The notes: a model not told the origin generated them from the letters alone. DNA of 64,000 bases from Mesobacterium_A sp034670065 (GCA_034670065.1 JAXMOG010000003.1:124001-188000), one strand, 5' to 3'; counted from the stretch's first letter, positions 26,575 through 36,206 are shown. Numbers and translations: made by a program.

Positions 26575-26861
26575 CACTCAACCACCTTCGGTACGGCAAA
26601 AAATCCTTCGCGTGCATCGGGCGCGTTGGACAGGATTTTTTCCTGCATATTCCCATCGGTCACGCCATCCACGCGCCGCTTCAAACGCATTGGCGTGACG
26701 GATACCATCGGCTCGACACCGTCGACATCCACTTCGCCCAGTTGTTCGATGAAGCCCAGAATAGTGTTGAATTCTTCGGCCAGTGCGGGCAGCGCATCAT
26801 CCTCAACCCGTATCCGGGCCAGCTTTGCCACCTTGGCGGCCGTCGCGGTATCAATCGACAT
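26574..26861 (-). CDS. gatC: Asp-tRNA(Asn)/Glu-tRNA(Gln) amidotransferase subunit C
   Basis: This 95-aa GatC protein has TAAKVAKLARIRVEDDALPALAEEFNTIL, the first helices of the family, and a C-terminal APDAREGFFAVPKVVE that matches the conserved end. GatC stabilises the GatA-GatB complex. gatB is not in this window. Confidence 0.93.
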   Translation of the reverse strand: MSIDTATAAKVAKLARIRVEDDALPALAEEFNTILGFIEQLGEVDVDGVEPMVSVTPMRLKRRVDGVTDGNMQEKILSNAPDAREGFFAVPKVVE

Positions 26862-27120
26862 CAGGGTCCCCCTTTTGGGTCTGTCTTGTTGTCCCGCATT
26901 TACCCCCGCCCGCGCCGCCCCGCAAGCAGATCAGGCTCACCAGCACGCACAAGCGGCACCCCATTTGCAGAAAACCCGCCCAATCGCCCAGTTTGCGTCA
27001 AACCAAGTTGGAAAAACGCACTGGTTGGTCTGCCAAAAGATGCAAGCGCCCGTGGCACAGCAGCGCTGCGGGAAAGCCCCCGAAACTTGATCGCGCGCGT
27101 CCCGCTGCTTCCTTGCCCGA

Positions 27121-27588
27121 TCAGGGCATCAAGACTTGTGGCCGCTGGTAAACGGCGAAATCCGTTTCCAGATCATCATAGGTGATCTCTACCGCGACTT
27201 CTTGAATTAGTCCCAATGGCGCCTCGACATAGATTGGCCCATCATCGGGCGTCACCGCATTGGGCGCGTTGGTGCCCAGATGGCAGGGCGGCAAAGTCCA
27301 TTCTTGCAACTGCCCACCGTTAACCCCGACGCGCAACCGCACCAAGCCACAGCGCCATGCCATTATATGCGAGACATACAGCAAATCCTTGCCTTCATAT
27401 TCGCGCACAGCCACCCAGCTGGATTTTGTCGCATTCATGATTGGCCGCACTTCCAGTGCCGTGGTGAATTGGCCGGTGGCCACTTGCGGTTCGGCCTGCA
27501 GCGTGGATTGCGCCTGCGCCGTGCCCGTTGCTGACAAGCCCGATAGCGCCAAGGCCCCCGCCGCCATAGCCATTGTTACAATTCTCAT
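27121..27588 (-). CDS. Exported hypothetical protein
   Basis: This 155-aa protein has a signal peptide (about residues 1-27, MRIVTMAMAAGALALSGLSA and onward, ending TAQAQ). The mature part has two cysteines (in WRCGLVRL and PPCHLG), which could form a disulfide. The ATG at 27588 follows an AAGGAA site with 7-nt spacing, and is preferred to a TTG at 27594. I do not recognise a domain; the function is unknown. The 259-bp stretch between it and gatC has no supported gene. Confidence 0.75.
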   Translation of the reverse strand: MRIVTMAMAAGALALSGLSATGTAQAQSTLQAEPQVATGQFTTALEVRPIMNATKSSWVAVREYEGKDLLYVSHIMAWRCGLVRLRVGVNGGQLQEWTLPPCHLGTNAPNAVTPDDGPIYVEAPLGLIQEVAVEITYDDLETDFAVYQRPQVLMP

Positions 27589-27753
27589 ACTCAAATTCCT
27601 TCCTTCAAACTCTGCTGCGGGGTTGCCCCCGTGCGGTCAAGGCCGCAAACTGGCCAGGTCCAGACGGGATGCCAGGCAAACCGCGCCCTCCGTTTTACAA
27701 GGAACACAGTGCCCGCCCAACCTGTCAACAATCTAACGCCTGAAAACACTCAG

Positions 27754-28743
27754 ATGCATAACTCCGTTCCGGTGAGTATCGTGATCGTTGGGCAATCTGG
27801 CCGCCTGCAATACGAAGCGCTGTTGTTTGCCGCATCCCTGCGCGCGCATCAGCACAGCCTGCCATACCGGTTGTTTGTTGCTGAACCCGCGCCAGGCCCG
27901 GAGTGGGACGATGATCCGCGCATGGAGGCCCATATTCGCGCAGCTTTGGCCGAGTTGGGCGCGCATCTGTTGCCGTTTCAGGCACGGCACTTCGGGCAAG
28001 CCTATCCGCAGGGCAACAAGATCAGCGCGTTGATGGCCCTGCCCAAAGACAAGCCCTTCATATTCTTCGATACCGACACGCTGATCCTTGATGATCTAGG
28101 TCGCGTCCCGTTCGACTTTGACCGCCCCAGCGCTTCTTTGCGCCGCGAAGGCACGTGGCCCAAACCCAATCTATATGGCCCAAGCTACAGCCAAATCTGG
28201 CAAAGCCTGTACGACCGTTTCAACCTTGATTTCGCCAGTTCGGTTGACCCGGCCCAGCCCAGTGGTTTTTGGCAGCGATACCTCTATTTCAACGCCGGTT
28301 TCTTCTATTTTCGTTGCCCACATCAGTTCGGACAACGGTTTCTGGACTATGCGCGTTCGATCCGTGACGACCCGCCAGATGAACTGGCTTGTCAGGCGCT
28401 TTTCCCTTGGCTGGATCAAATCGCGCTGCCGCTGGTCATTCATAGTTTTGGTGGCGGGCGCGACAGCTTGCCCAATGGGCTGATCGACGGCTCGGTAACG
28501 TGTCATTGGCGCAATCTGCCACTGGCCTATGCCCGCGAAAGTGACGAAGTGATCACCCTATTGGAACAAATCACCGGACGGGGGCAGTTGAAAAAACTGC
28601 TGCGCGAATATGAACCCTTCCGCCGCTTTCTGTACCAAGGGCGCGGTGCCAAGGCACGTGCTTTGTTTGACCGCACAGACTTGCCCCGGCGGGAACAGGG
28701 CATTCGCCATATCCTGAAACGCGAAGGCCTGTGGGAACGCTAA
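27754..28743 (+). CDS. Putative GT-A-fold glycosyltransferase-like protein
   Basis: This 329-aa protein begins with VSIVIVGQSGRLQYEALLFAASLRAH, a nucleotide-sugar-binding-like start. At about residue 109 it carries FIFFDTDTLILDDL, a DxD motif of GT-A glycosyltransferases. Middle sequences include YLYFNAGFFYFR, as in some glycosyltransferases. The donor and acceptor are unknown. It is divergent from the exported protein at 27121-27588. Confidence 0.6.
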   Translation: MHNSVPVSIVIVGQSGRLQYEALLFAASLRAHQHSLPYRLFVAEPAPGPEWDDDPRMEAHIRAALAELGAHLLPFQARHFGQAYPQGNKISALMALPKDKPFIFFDTDTLILDDLGRVPFDFDRPSASLRREGTWPKPNLYGPSYSQIWQSLYDRFNLDFASSVDPAQPSGFWQRYLYFNAGFFYFRCPHQFGQRFLDYARSIRDDPPDELACQALFPWLDQIALPLVIHSFGGGRDSLPNGLIDGSVTCHWRNLPLAYARESDEVITLLEQITGRGQLKKLLREYEPFRRFLYQGRGAKARALFDRTDLPRREQGIRHILKREGLWER

Positions 28744-28848
28744 CCCCCCCAAAGCAAAGCTGACGCAACACCCGGACCAGTATGGACATTGTGTCGCGGC
28801 GCGCAATGTCATAGGCATTTAAGAAAATGCAGACTTAGGGAGGATAAT

Positions 28849-30141
28849 ATGACCGATAGTCCTGAATACGGATTTGACACATTGCAGATTCACGCCGGCG
28901 CACGGCCTGATCCTGCCACCGGTGCGCGCCAAGTACCGATCTATCAAACAACGGCCTATGTGTTTCGGGATGCCGAACACGCAGCGGCGCTGTTTAACCT
29001 GCAAGAAGTTGGCTACATTTATTCCCGCTTAACCAACCCCACCGTTGCCGCCCTGCAAGAGCGTATGGCCGCGTTGGAAGGTGGTGTGGGCGCGGTTTGC
29101 TGTTCCTCTGGCCATGCGGCACAGATTATGGCGCTGTTCCCGCTGATGGGCCCGGGGCGCAACGTGGTTGCCTCGACCCGGCTATATGGTGGCACGGTCA
29201 CGCAGTTCAGCCAGACCTTCAAACGTTTCGGCTGGTCCGCCAAATTTGTCGATTTCGATGATCTGGACGCGGTTGAAGCCGCCATTGATGACGACACCCG
29301 CGCGGTTTTCTGTGAATCCATCGCCAACCCCGGCGGCTACATCACTGATCTGGACGCAATTGCCGCCGTTTCGGACAAGGCGGGCGTACCACTGATCGTG
29401 GATAACACCTCGGCCACGCCGTATTTGTGCAAACCCTTTGAACATGGCGCGTCACTGGTTGTGCATTCGATGACCAAATACCTGACCGGCAACGGCACAG
29501 TCACAGGCGGCGTTGTTGTGGATTCGGGTAAGTTCGACTGGTCAGCCAGCGACAAGTTCCCATCCCTGTCTGCCCCGGAACCTGCCTATCATGGGCTGAA
29601 ATTCCACGAAACCTTTGGCGCTTTGGCCTTTACCTTCCACGGTATTGCCATTGGCCTGCGTGACTTGGGCATGACCCTGAACCCACAAGCGGCGCATTAC
29701 ACGTTGATGGGGATCGAAACCCTGTCCTTGCGGATGCAAAAGCACGTCGCAAACGCCAAGCAGGTTGCCAGCTGGCTGGAAAACCACCCTGCCGTCGAAA
29801 GCGTGACCTATGCTGGGCTGCCTTCGTCCCCTTATAATGATCGGGTTGCCAAGATCTGCCCTAACGGCGGCGGCGCCCTGTTCACGCTGGCCCTAAAAGG
29901 CGGATACGACGCCTGCGTTAAGCTGGTGGATTCGCTGAATATCTTCAGCCATGTGGCAAACCTTGGGGATACGCGGTCGCTGGTTATCCACTCTGCGTCC
30001 ACCACCCACCGTCAGCTGACACTGGAACAGCAGGTTGCGGCCGGTGCAGCCCCTAATGTGGTGCGCATTTCGATTGGCATCGAAGACCCGAACGATCTGA
30101 TTGCCGATCTGGACCAGGCGCTGAACGCAACCTCGGCGTAA
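28849..30141 (+). CDS. metY: O-acetylhomoserine sulfhydrylase (MetY-like)
   Basis: This 430-aa PLP-dependent Cys/Met-metabolism enzyme has an N-terminal FDTLQIHAGARPDPATGARQ and the substrate loop YSRLTNPT. The PLP lysine is in VVHSMTKYLTGNGT. Length and the FDTLQIHAG style suit MetY, which makes homocysteine from O-acetylhomoserine and sulfide, rather than cystathionine enzymes. A GGAGG ribosome binding site precedes the ATG. Methionine metabolism genes metF and metR are elsewhere in the window. Confidence 0.88.
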   Translation: MTDSPEYGFDTLQIHAGARPDPATGARQVPIYQTTAYVFRDAEHAAALFNLQEVGYIYSRLTNPTVAALQERMAALEGGVGAVCCSSGHAAQIMALFPLMGPGRNVVASTRLYGGTVTQFSQTFKRFGWSAKFVDFDDLDAVEAAIDDDTRAVFCESIANPGGYITDLDAIAAVSDKAGVPLIVDNTSATPYLCKPFEHGASLVVHSMTKYLTGNGTVTGGVVVDSGKFDWSASDKFPSLSAPEPAYHGLKFHETFGALAFTFHGIAIGLRDLGMTLNPQAAHYTLMGIETLSLRMQKHVANAKQVASWLENHPAVESVTYAGLPSSPYNDRVAKICPNGGGALFTLALKGGYDACVKLVDSLNIFSHVANLGDTRSLVIHSASTTHRQLTLEQQVAAGAAPNVVRISIGIEDPNDLIADLDQALNATSA

Positions 30142-30169
30142 TCGAACAGAAAACAGTTTTCGCAACGCA

Positions 30170-30196
30170 AAAGCGGCCCCAGTTTGGGGCCGCTTT
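30170..30196. terminator. Bidirectional terminator between metY and SIMPL gene
   Basis: An 11-bp stem (AAGCGGCCCC at its core against GGGGCCGCTT) has a 5-nt AGTTT loop and short T/A tails on both sides. It separates two convergent genes. Confidence 0.8.
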
Positions 30197-30198
30197 CT

Positions 30199-30879
30199 TC
30201 ATTTCAACGTATAAACAATTGTCACACTGGCGCTGAAAGACTCTTCGCCGGCAGCAATCGGAACGGCATCCGATGCCATGCGCATTTCCGCCATAGGCGG
30301 CCGCATCCCACCGCCGCTTTCCGAGATGGACAGCACGTCGCCCAACTCAACCCCGGCCGCGCTGGCAAAGGTTTCAGCGCGCATGCGCGCATCCGCCACT
30401 GCGGCCTGTCTGGCCTGCGTCAGCAGCGGCGCGGGGTCTTGAACCGTAAAGCTGAGGTTGTTCAGACGGTTGGCCTTGTCACTTAGCACCGCCCCCAGGA
30501 TTTCGCCCAAACGATCCAGATCGCGCACTCTGATTGTCAGAATGTTGGACGCTTCATAGCCCGTGATTTCAGGGGTTTGCGTCCCCGAGTTGGGGCGCCG
30601 GTCATAAATTGGCGACAAGGAAAGCCGCGTGGTCTGCACATCACGGGGGGCGATACCTTCTTGGCTAAGCTGGTCCAAAATCGCGGCAATCACGGTGCTG
30701 GCCTGGTTCATTGCCTCTGATGGGATGCGATCATATGCCGTGAACCCGACAGAAATTTCCGCCATATCCGGCACAGCCACAGCCACACCTGTTCCCGTCA
30801 CTTTGATCTGACGGGGCGCCCCATCAGCCATAGCGGAAAACGGCAAAAACAGGCAAATCATGAGCGAGGTTAGACGCAT
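30199..30879 (-). CDS. SIMPL (DUF541) domain periplasmic protein
   Basis: This 226-aa exported protein has a signal peptide (MRLTSLMICLFLPFSAMA) and a SIMPL/DUF541 domain. Characteristic blocks are ITVSG-like IKVTGTGVAVAVPDMAEISVG, YRA-like motifs, and DARMRAETFASAAGVELGDVLSISESG. Members are oxidative-stress-related or outer-membrane-associated proteins of unclear function. It starts 14 bp after an AGGAG site. Confidence 0.85.
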   Translation of the reverse strand: MRLTSLMICLFLPFSAMADGAPRQIKVTGTGVAVAVPDMAEISVGFTAYDRIPSEAMNQASTVIAAILDQLSQEGIAPRDVQTTRLSLSPIYDRRPNSGTQTPEITGYEASNILTIRVRDLDRLGEILGAVLSDKANRLNNLSFTVQDPAPLLTQARQAAVADARMRAETFASAAGVELGDVLSISESGGGMRPPMAEMRMASDAVPIAAGEESFSASVTIVYTLK

Positions 30880-31029
30880 GGGTCTTCTCCTGGTTGTTTC
30901 CGCTCAGACTTGGGCACGAACCGCAAGAACGACAAGGGGAAATTCCGGCACAGGCGAAGCCTTGCCATGTCCTGAAATGGACGATCTAAATGACTACACG
31001 ACACAAAGAACACATGCTAAAGAAGCGGT

Positions 31030-33543
31030 ATGAAACCGGATTTCGCGTTATCCCTCTCGTTCGACGGTATCGCGCTCTTGCAGCGCGCGGAACAGGTGTG
31101 GGTTCCCCTTGGGGATGTTCCTGTTGATGCCCCAGACCTTGCCGCGCAGCTTTCAGACCTAAGCCATCAGGCCAAAGGGCGTTCGTCGCGCGGGGATCAA
31201 GTGAAGCTGATCATCCCGAACGAACAAATTCGTTATCTGTCCGTTCCCGACGATGGCGCACAGGGAGAGGAACTGGAACAGCAGGTCCGTCAAGCACTGG
31301 ACGGCGCAACCCCCTATAGCGTGGATGAGCTGGTCTATGATTGGCAGGCCGCCAATGGCGCGCTGAACATCGCCGCTGTTGCCCGCGAAACACTGGTCGA
31401 AGCCGAAATGTTCGCCGCGGGGCATCATTTCACCCCCGTTTGCCATGTGGCAGCCCCAGACGCACAAGACTTTGATGGCGAGGTCTTCTTTGGGCCCGTC
31501 AGCGGCTGGAACGGCCCTGTTCCAGAACGCGACGATACGGCTGTTGTGATCGGCGAACTGCCGGAACCACAGCCCGAACCAGAGCCCGAAGTTGCACCTG
31601 AACCGGATGCTGTGTCACAGATTGACACCGAAGCCGACGCCCCGGAAACCGTCGACGCTGCCCCATCCGACTTCAACGCAGACGCGCAGGTTGCGGTTGC
31701 TGAGCAAGAGCAGCCATCGCCACAGGTGGACGACGGTCCACCGCCGGGCACAACGATGATGGAAAAAGCGGTCGCAGCCATGAAGGTTGCGAACGAAACC
31801 CAAGACCAGCCCGTTGCCGCAGGATCAACCATTGCGCCCAGTATTGTTGACCCGCAAGAGCCTGCCAGCGACGGCGTAGCCTTTTCATCCATCCGTGCCG
31901 CGCGCGACAGCGCCGCCACGGGCCCTGCCCTGACCGGCGTAACACGGACAGAAGACAGCACAGCCGAAACACCGCCTGTCGCTTTCCGCAACAAACCCAA
32001 GCCGGAACCGGCCCCGGTTGCCAAACCAGAAAAACGCAGCAGCAAGGGCTTTTTCAGCCGCCGCAGCACAGCCGCAGCTGCCAAGCCAACCGCGCCCGTC
32101 GCCCCGTCACCGAAAGCCGCAGCGCCCATCCCCGTTGAACCGCCCAAGCGCGTGGAAACAAGCGCGTTAAAAGCAAAGCGCCTGGAAACAGGCGCCTCTG
32201 CCACGCAAGCCGCCCCTACCAAGGCGGCCCAAGAAGCAGAGCGTATGACCATCTTCGGCGCACGCCAGGAACAGAAAGTCGGGGGCAAACCACGCTTTCT
32301 TGGGTTGATGCTGACACTGGCGTTGTTGGCCTTTTTGGCAGGCGTCGCGGCTTGGGCTGCAATCTTTGTGGAAGATGGATTGGCCGGTCTGTTCTTTGAC
32401 AAAAAGTCCGACACCGACGTCGCGTCCTCTGAAATTTTGACCTCGCCTGTGGACGCGCCGTCCGTAGCGGCGCCCCAAACAGCACCGGCCAGCGCCGGGG
32501 ACGAACAAATCGCCCTTGCGTCGTTGAACAACTTGCCTGATGCGTCAGAGCTTGAACCCGAAGACAATGGCCCCACTGCATTAACCGCGCCCATAACCCC
32601 CGAAGTCATGACCCCGGAACAGGCAGAAGCCACCTATGCCGCCACGGGGTTTTGGCTTCGTGCGCCCGTGCCCCCTGCTCGGGTACAGGAAAGTGGACTG
32701 GGCGATGTCTACGTGGCCAGCATCGATCCGAAAACCGGCAGCCGGGATGCAATCGCCATGTCGCGCCCCGATCTGGGCCCACAGGATTTTGCTTTGGCCG
32801 CATTCGCACCACCCCATTCAGCGGACAAACAGTTTGACTTGGACCCGCGCGGGTTGGTGCGCGCCACGCCCGAAGGTGTGCTGAACCCGCAGGGCGTTAT
32901 GGTCTATGCGGGGCGGCCTGCGCTGGTGCCGCCACAAAGGCCTGATGCCGCGTCTTCCTTGAATGACAGCCCAGAAACCGTTGCGCTGCAATCTCGGTTG
33001 CGCGCGGTCCGGCCCCGCGCACGCCCCGGCGATCTGCAAGAAGGGCACGAGCGCGGCCTATATGGCGGGCTGACGCGTGTGGAACTGGCCAGCATACGTC
33101 CGAAGCTTCGCACGATCACGGCCAAGGACACAGCAGAGCTGAACACCACAGCAACAGCCCTTGCAGTCAATACCTCGCCCCGGCCTATCACCCGGCCGCG
33201 CGATTTCGCCCGTCTGGTTGAAACTGCGCGGAAAGATCCTGCCAATCAGAAAGCCACACAAGTTGCGGCGGTTGCCCCGCGCACCGTGAATCCCAGCATT
33301 CCCACCACGGCAAACGTGGCCAAGCAGGCCACAACCAAGAATGCAATCAACCTACGGGCGCTGAACCTGATCGGTGTTTACGGCAAACCAAATGCACGCC
33401 GCGCCTTGGTTCGTTTGCCCAGTGGGCGGTACATGAAAGTCGAAGTTGGGGACCGTCTTGACGGCGGTCGTGTCGCCGCGATTGGCGAAGATGCGCTGCG
33501 CTATACCAAGAGCGGTCGAAACCTAACCATAAAGATGCCCTAA
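31030..33543 (+). CDS. GspL/PilM-like and PilP/GspC-like fusion membrane protein
   Basis: This 837-aa protein has three parts. Residues 1-145 resemble the cytoplasmic actin-like domain of GspL/PilM, including VKLIIPNEQIRYLSVPD and TPYSVDELVYDW. Residues 145-420 are an acidic and Ala/Pro/Lys-rich linker, then one membrane helix at about 423-447. The C-terminal 60 residues (LIGVYGKPNARRALVRLPSG and a GDRLDGGRVAAIG core) look like the PilP/GspC homology region. The architecture suggests an envelope-spanning scaffold. No type II secretion or type IV pilus genes are adjacent. Confidence 0.7.
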   Translation: MKPDFALSLSFDGIALLQRAEQVWVPLGDVPVDAPDLAAQLSDLSHQAKGRSSRGDQVKLIIPNEQIRYLSVPDDGAQGEELEQQVRQALDGATPYSVDELVYDWQAANGALNIAAVARETLVEAEMFAAGHHFTPVCHVAAPDAQDFDGEVFFGPVSGWNGPVPERDDTAVVIGELPEPQPEPEPEVAPEPDAVSQIDTEADAPETVDAAPSDFNADAQVAVAEQEQPSPQVDDGPPPGTTMMEKAVAAMKVANETQDQPVAAGSTIAPSIVDPQEPASDGVAFSSIRAARDSAATGPALTGVTRTEDSTAETPPVAFRNKPKPEPAPVAKPEKRSSKGFFSRRSTAAAAKPTAPVAPSPKAAAPIPVEPPKRVETSALKAKRLETGASATQAAPTKAAQEAERMTIFGARQEQKVGGKPRFLGLMLTLALLAFLAGVAAWAAIFVEDGLAGLFFDKKSDTDVASSEILTSPVDAPSVAAPQTAPASAGDEQIALASLNNLPDASELEPEDNGPTALTAPITPEVMTPEQAEATYAATGFWLRAPVPPARVQESGLGDVYVASIDPKTGSRDAIAMSRPDLGPQDFALAAFAPPHSADKQFDLDPRGLVRATPEGVLNPQGVMVYAGRPALVPPQRPDAASSLNDSPETVALQSRLRAVRPRARPGDLQEGHERGLYGGLTRVELASIRPKLRTITAKDTAELNTTATALAVNTSPRPITRPRDFARLVETARKDPANQKATQVAAVAPRTVNPSIPTTANVAKQATTKNAINLRALNLIGVYGKPNARRALVRLPSGRYMKVEVGDRLDGGRVAAIGEDALRYTKSGRNLTIKMP

Positions 33544-33698
33544 GGGTACTTTTTTAGCTTTCAAGGGCTGCGTAGACTTCGCTTTCCCTAACGATACCGG
33601 CATAACGGAACAAACTCTCTTCTGCTTTGGCCAGCCTGCCCAAACGCCGTGCAATTTGGCCTTGGCGTCATGTGGAATGCCGCTTTTCGGGATACTTG

Positions 33699-35567
33699 AT
33701 GGACACCTTTCTTTTCCAGGCTTCGATTTTTCTGCTGGCAACGGTTATTACAGTTCCGCTGGCGGCCCGATTGGGGCTTGGGTCTGTTCTGGGGTACATT
33801 CTGGCCGGAATCGCAATTGGACCGGGCCTGGGCCTGATCGGCGACACAACTGATTTGCAGCACTTTGCCGAATTCGGCGTGGTGATGATGCTGTTTATCG
33901 TAGGTCTGGAACTGGACCCCCGCGCCCTATGGGACTTGCGCCACAAGTTGGTGGGTCTGGGTGGTTTGCAGATTACCCTGACGATCCTGGCGGTGACGGC
34001 CGGCGCAATGGCCTTGGGGATGAGTGTTTCGCATTCGCTGGCGATCGGTTTGATCATGTCGTTGTCATCAACCGCCATCGTGCTGCAAACGTTAAACGAA
34101 AAGGGCCTGATCGAAACGAATGGTGGACGATCGGCCTTTGCCGTGCTGCTGACACAAGACATCGCAGTGATCCCGATGCTGATCGCCCTGCCCCTGTTGG
34201 CAGCGGCACCACTGATATCGTTTTCACCCGATGGGTCCATTCAGCGCCATGCGGCCGACGATGCCCACGCCAGCATGTCCTTGATCGAAGGCCTGCCCGG
34301 TTGGGGTATCGCGCTGGTGACGTTGAGCATGGTCGCTGGGATCATCTTGCTGGGCATCTATGCCGCCCGGCCAGTCTTTCGCTTTATCCATGCTGCCCGC
34401 TTGCGGGAAATGTACACAGCATTGGCCCTGCTGATCGTTCTGGGCATTGCCTTTCTCATGACTTTGGTTGGCCTGTCACCGGCCCTTGGTACGTTTTTGG
34501 CAGGCCTTGTTCTGGCCAACTCTGAATTTCGACACGAGCTGGAATCAGACATTCAGCCGTTCAAGGGTCTTTTGCTGGGCCTGTTCTTTATCACCGTGGG
34601 GGCCGGGATTGATTTTCCAACGCTGTTTCAATCCCCCTTCGTCATCCTTGGCCTGACGCTGGCGCTGATCCTGTCCAAAGGGGTTATCCTGTTTGGGCTT
34701 GGCTTTCTGTTCAAACTGCGTCGGCGCAATTTGTGGCTGTTCACCCTGTCTCTTGCGCAGGCGGGCGAATTCGGGTTTGTGCTGCTGTCCTTCTCGCGTC
34801 AGCAGAACGTTTTGCCCGGGGATGTGGCCGACAAACTGTTGCTGATCGTGGCATTGTCTATGCTGATCACCCCGCTGTTGTTCATGCTGTATGACTTCTT
34901 GTCCCATCGGATGCACGACGCCAAGGAAGACCACGCCCCCGATGAAATTGATCAAGAAAGCCCAGTAATCTTGGCCGGGGTTGGCCGTTTCGGCCAAGTG
35001 GTGAACAGGTTGGTGCAATCATCCGGGTACACCACGGTTGTTCTGGACAACGACATGAAGACCATCCAGCTGATGCGCCAGTTCGGCGTCAAAGGCTTTT
35101 TTGGCGACCCCACCCGCCCCGAGGTTCTGCACGCTGCCGGATTAGACACCGCGCGTATCCTGGTAATCGCGCTGGATGATCGAAACGCGGCTGTCAAACT
35201 CACGGCCTATGCCCGCCGGGTGCGGCCGGATTTGCACATCATCGCGCGCGCCCGCGACCGGTCTCATGTGTATGAGCTGTATCAGGCAGGTGCCAACGAC
35301 ATTACACGCGAGCTGTTTGACTCATCTCTGCGCGCAGGGCGCTATGTGCTTGAAAACATGGGATTGTCAGAATGGGAAGCGGCGCATGCCGAAAAGGCAT
35401 TTTTTGACCATGACCGTGCTGCCGTGCGCGAGCTGGCCAAGGTTTGGCAGCCCGGCGTCGCGTCAGCGGACAACCCGGCCTATATTGCGCGGGTCAAAGA
35501 ACTGGAAAAAGAACTGCACATCACGTTGCAGGCAGCGCTGGAACAAGATGGTGATCCCAGCACATAA
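33699..35567 (+). CDS. Kef-type potassium:proton antiporter
   Basis: This 622-aa cation:proton antiporter has about 12 membrane helices in the first 410 residues, then a C-terminal RCK/TrkA-N regulatory domain with GVGRFGQVVNRLV at about residue 427. The membrane part carries LIMSLSSTAIVLQTL and the TQDIAVIPML motif of KefB/KefC. Key acidic residues are visible. It could confer protection from electrophiles or regulate K+ and pH. The start at 33699 follows no strong Shine-Dalgarno site. Confidence 0.92.
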   Translation: MDTFLFQASIFLLATVITVPLAARLGLGSVLGYILAGIAIGPGLGLIGDTTDLQHFAEFGVVMMLFIVGLELDPRALWDLRHKLVGLGGLQITLTILAVTAGAMALGMSVSHSLAIGLIMSLSSTAIVLQTLNEKGLIETNGGRSAFAVLLTQDIAVIPMLIALPLLAAAPLISFSPDGSIQRHAADDAHASMSLIEGLPGWGIALVTLSMVAGIILLGIYAARPVFRFIHAARLREMYTALALLIVLGIAFLMTLVGLSPALGTFLAGLVLANSEFRHELESDIQPFKGLLLGLFFITVGAGIDFPTLFQSPFVILGLTLALILSKGVILFGLGFLFKLRRRNLWLFTLSLAQAGEFGFVLLSFSRQQNVLPGDVADKLLLIVALSMLITPLLFMLYDFLSHRMHDAKEDHAPDEIDQESPVILAGVGRFGQVVNRLVQSSGYTTVVLDNDMKTIQLMRQFGVKGFFGDPTRPEVLHAAGLDTARILVIALDDRNAAVKLTAYARRVRPDLHIIARARDRSHVYELYQAGANDITRELFDSSLRAGRYVLENMGLSEWEAAHAEKAFFDHDRAAVRELAKVWQPGVASADNPAYIARVKELEKELHITLQAALEQDGDPST

Positions 35568-35598
35568 AAAATGCCGCGCCCCAAGGGGACGCGGCATT
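35565..35598. terminator. Terminator between Kef gene and carD
   Basis: A strong hairpin with AATGCCGCG (35570-35578) and CGCGGCATT (35590-35598) has further CCCC/GGGG pairing inside. The minus-strand reading is followed by T6, so it terminates carD transcripts and probably also those of the Kef gene. Confidence 0.9.
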
Positions 35599-35618
35599 AA
35601 TACGTAAAGTGTTTTGGC

Positions 35619-36134
35619 TTAGGCCGCAGCAGCAGCGCGTGACGTCAAAACATCGCTCACTTGCTTTGCAGCGCCCACTTCATCCCCACCGGATACGGCT
35701 GCGACTTCACGTGTCAAACGCTCCAACGCGGCCTCATACAACTGACGCTCTGAATAGCTTTGCTCGCGCTGATCGTCGGCGCGGTGAAGGTCACGAACGA
35801 CCTCAGCAATGGCGATCAGATCACCAGAGTTAATCTTTTGTTCGTATTCCTGAGCGCGGCGCGACCACATTGCGCGCTTAACCTTGGCCTTGCCCTTCAG
35901 GGTCTTCATCGCGTGTGCAACAACGTCAGGCGAGCTGAGAGAGCGCATGCCCACCTCGGTTGCCTTGTGGGTTGGAACACGCAGGGTCATCTTGTCTTTT
36001 TCAAAGGAGATGACAAACAGCTCCAAGTTTAGTCCAGCGATTTCCTGCTCTTCGATCGAGATGATCTGCCCCACACCGTGGGCGGGATAGACAACAAAAT
36101 CGTTCGGGCGAAAATCGAGTTTTTTCTTAGTCAT
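35619..36134 (-). CDS. carD: CarD-family transcriptional regulator
   Basis: This 171-aa protein has the CarD/Mfd RNA-polymerase-interacting N-terminal domain (DFRPNDFVVYPAHGVGQIISIE at about residues 7-28) and the C-terminal helical DNA-binding half. CarD proteins stabilise the open complex at weak promoters. A strong hairpin lies in its 5' leader. Synteny with fdxA and the S4/helicase genes is typical of Rhodobacterales. Confidence 0.94.
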   Translation of the reverse strand: MTKKKLDFRPNDFVVYPAHGVGQIISIEEQEIAGLNLELFVISFEKDKMTLRVPTHKATEVGMRSLSSPDVVAHAMKTLKGKAKVKRAMWSRRAQEYEQKINSGDLIAIAEVVRDLHRADDQREQSYSERQLYEAALERLTREVAAVSGGDEVGAAKQVSDVLTSRAAAAA

Positions 36135-36185
36135 TCAGTTCTTTCCTCGCAACTCACCAAGCAACACAGACAACTAAAAGGCGCC

Positions 36186-36206
36186 ACGGAAAATCAAATT
36201 TTCCGT
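36186..36206 (-). promoter_or_regulatory. Hairpin in the carD upstream leader
   Basis: A perfect 9-bp stem (ACGGAAAAT against ATTTTCCGT) closes a 3-nt loop about 52-72 bp upstream of carD. No T-run follows on the carD strand. It may lie in the 5' UTR or act as a protein site. Confidence 0.55.

Noticed and set aside
25660..27090. 476-codon open frame on the plus strand
   Set aside because: It runs antisense to gatA and gatC, whose protein motifs are unmistakable. Composition is a GC-rich shadow with no family features.
28744..28848. Possible SAM riboswitch before metY
   Set aside because: None of the conserved SAM-II or SAM/SAH aptamer blocks could be recognised; only a short inverted repeat is present.
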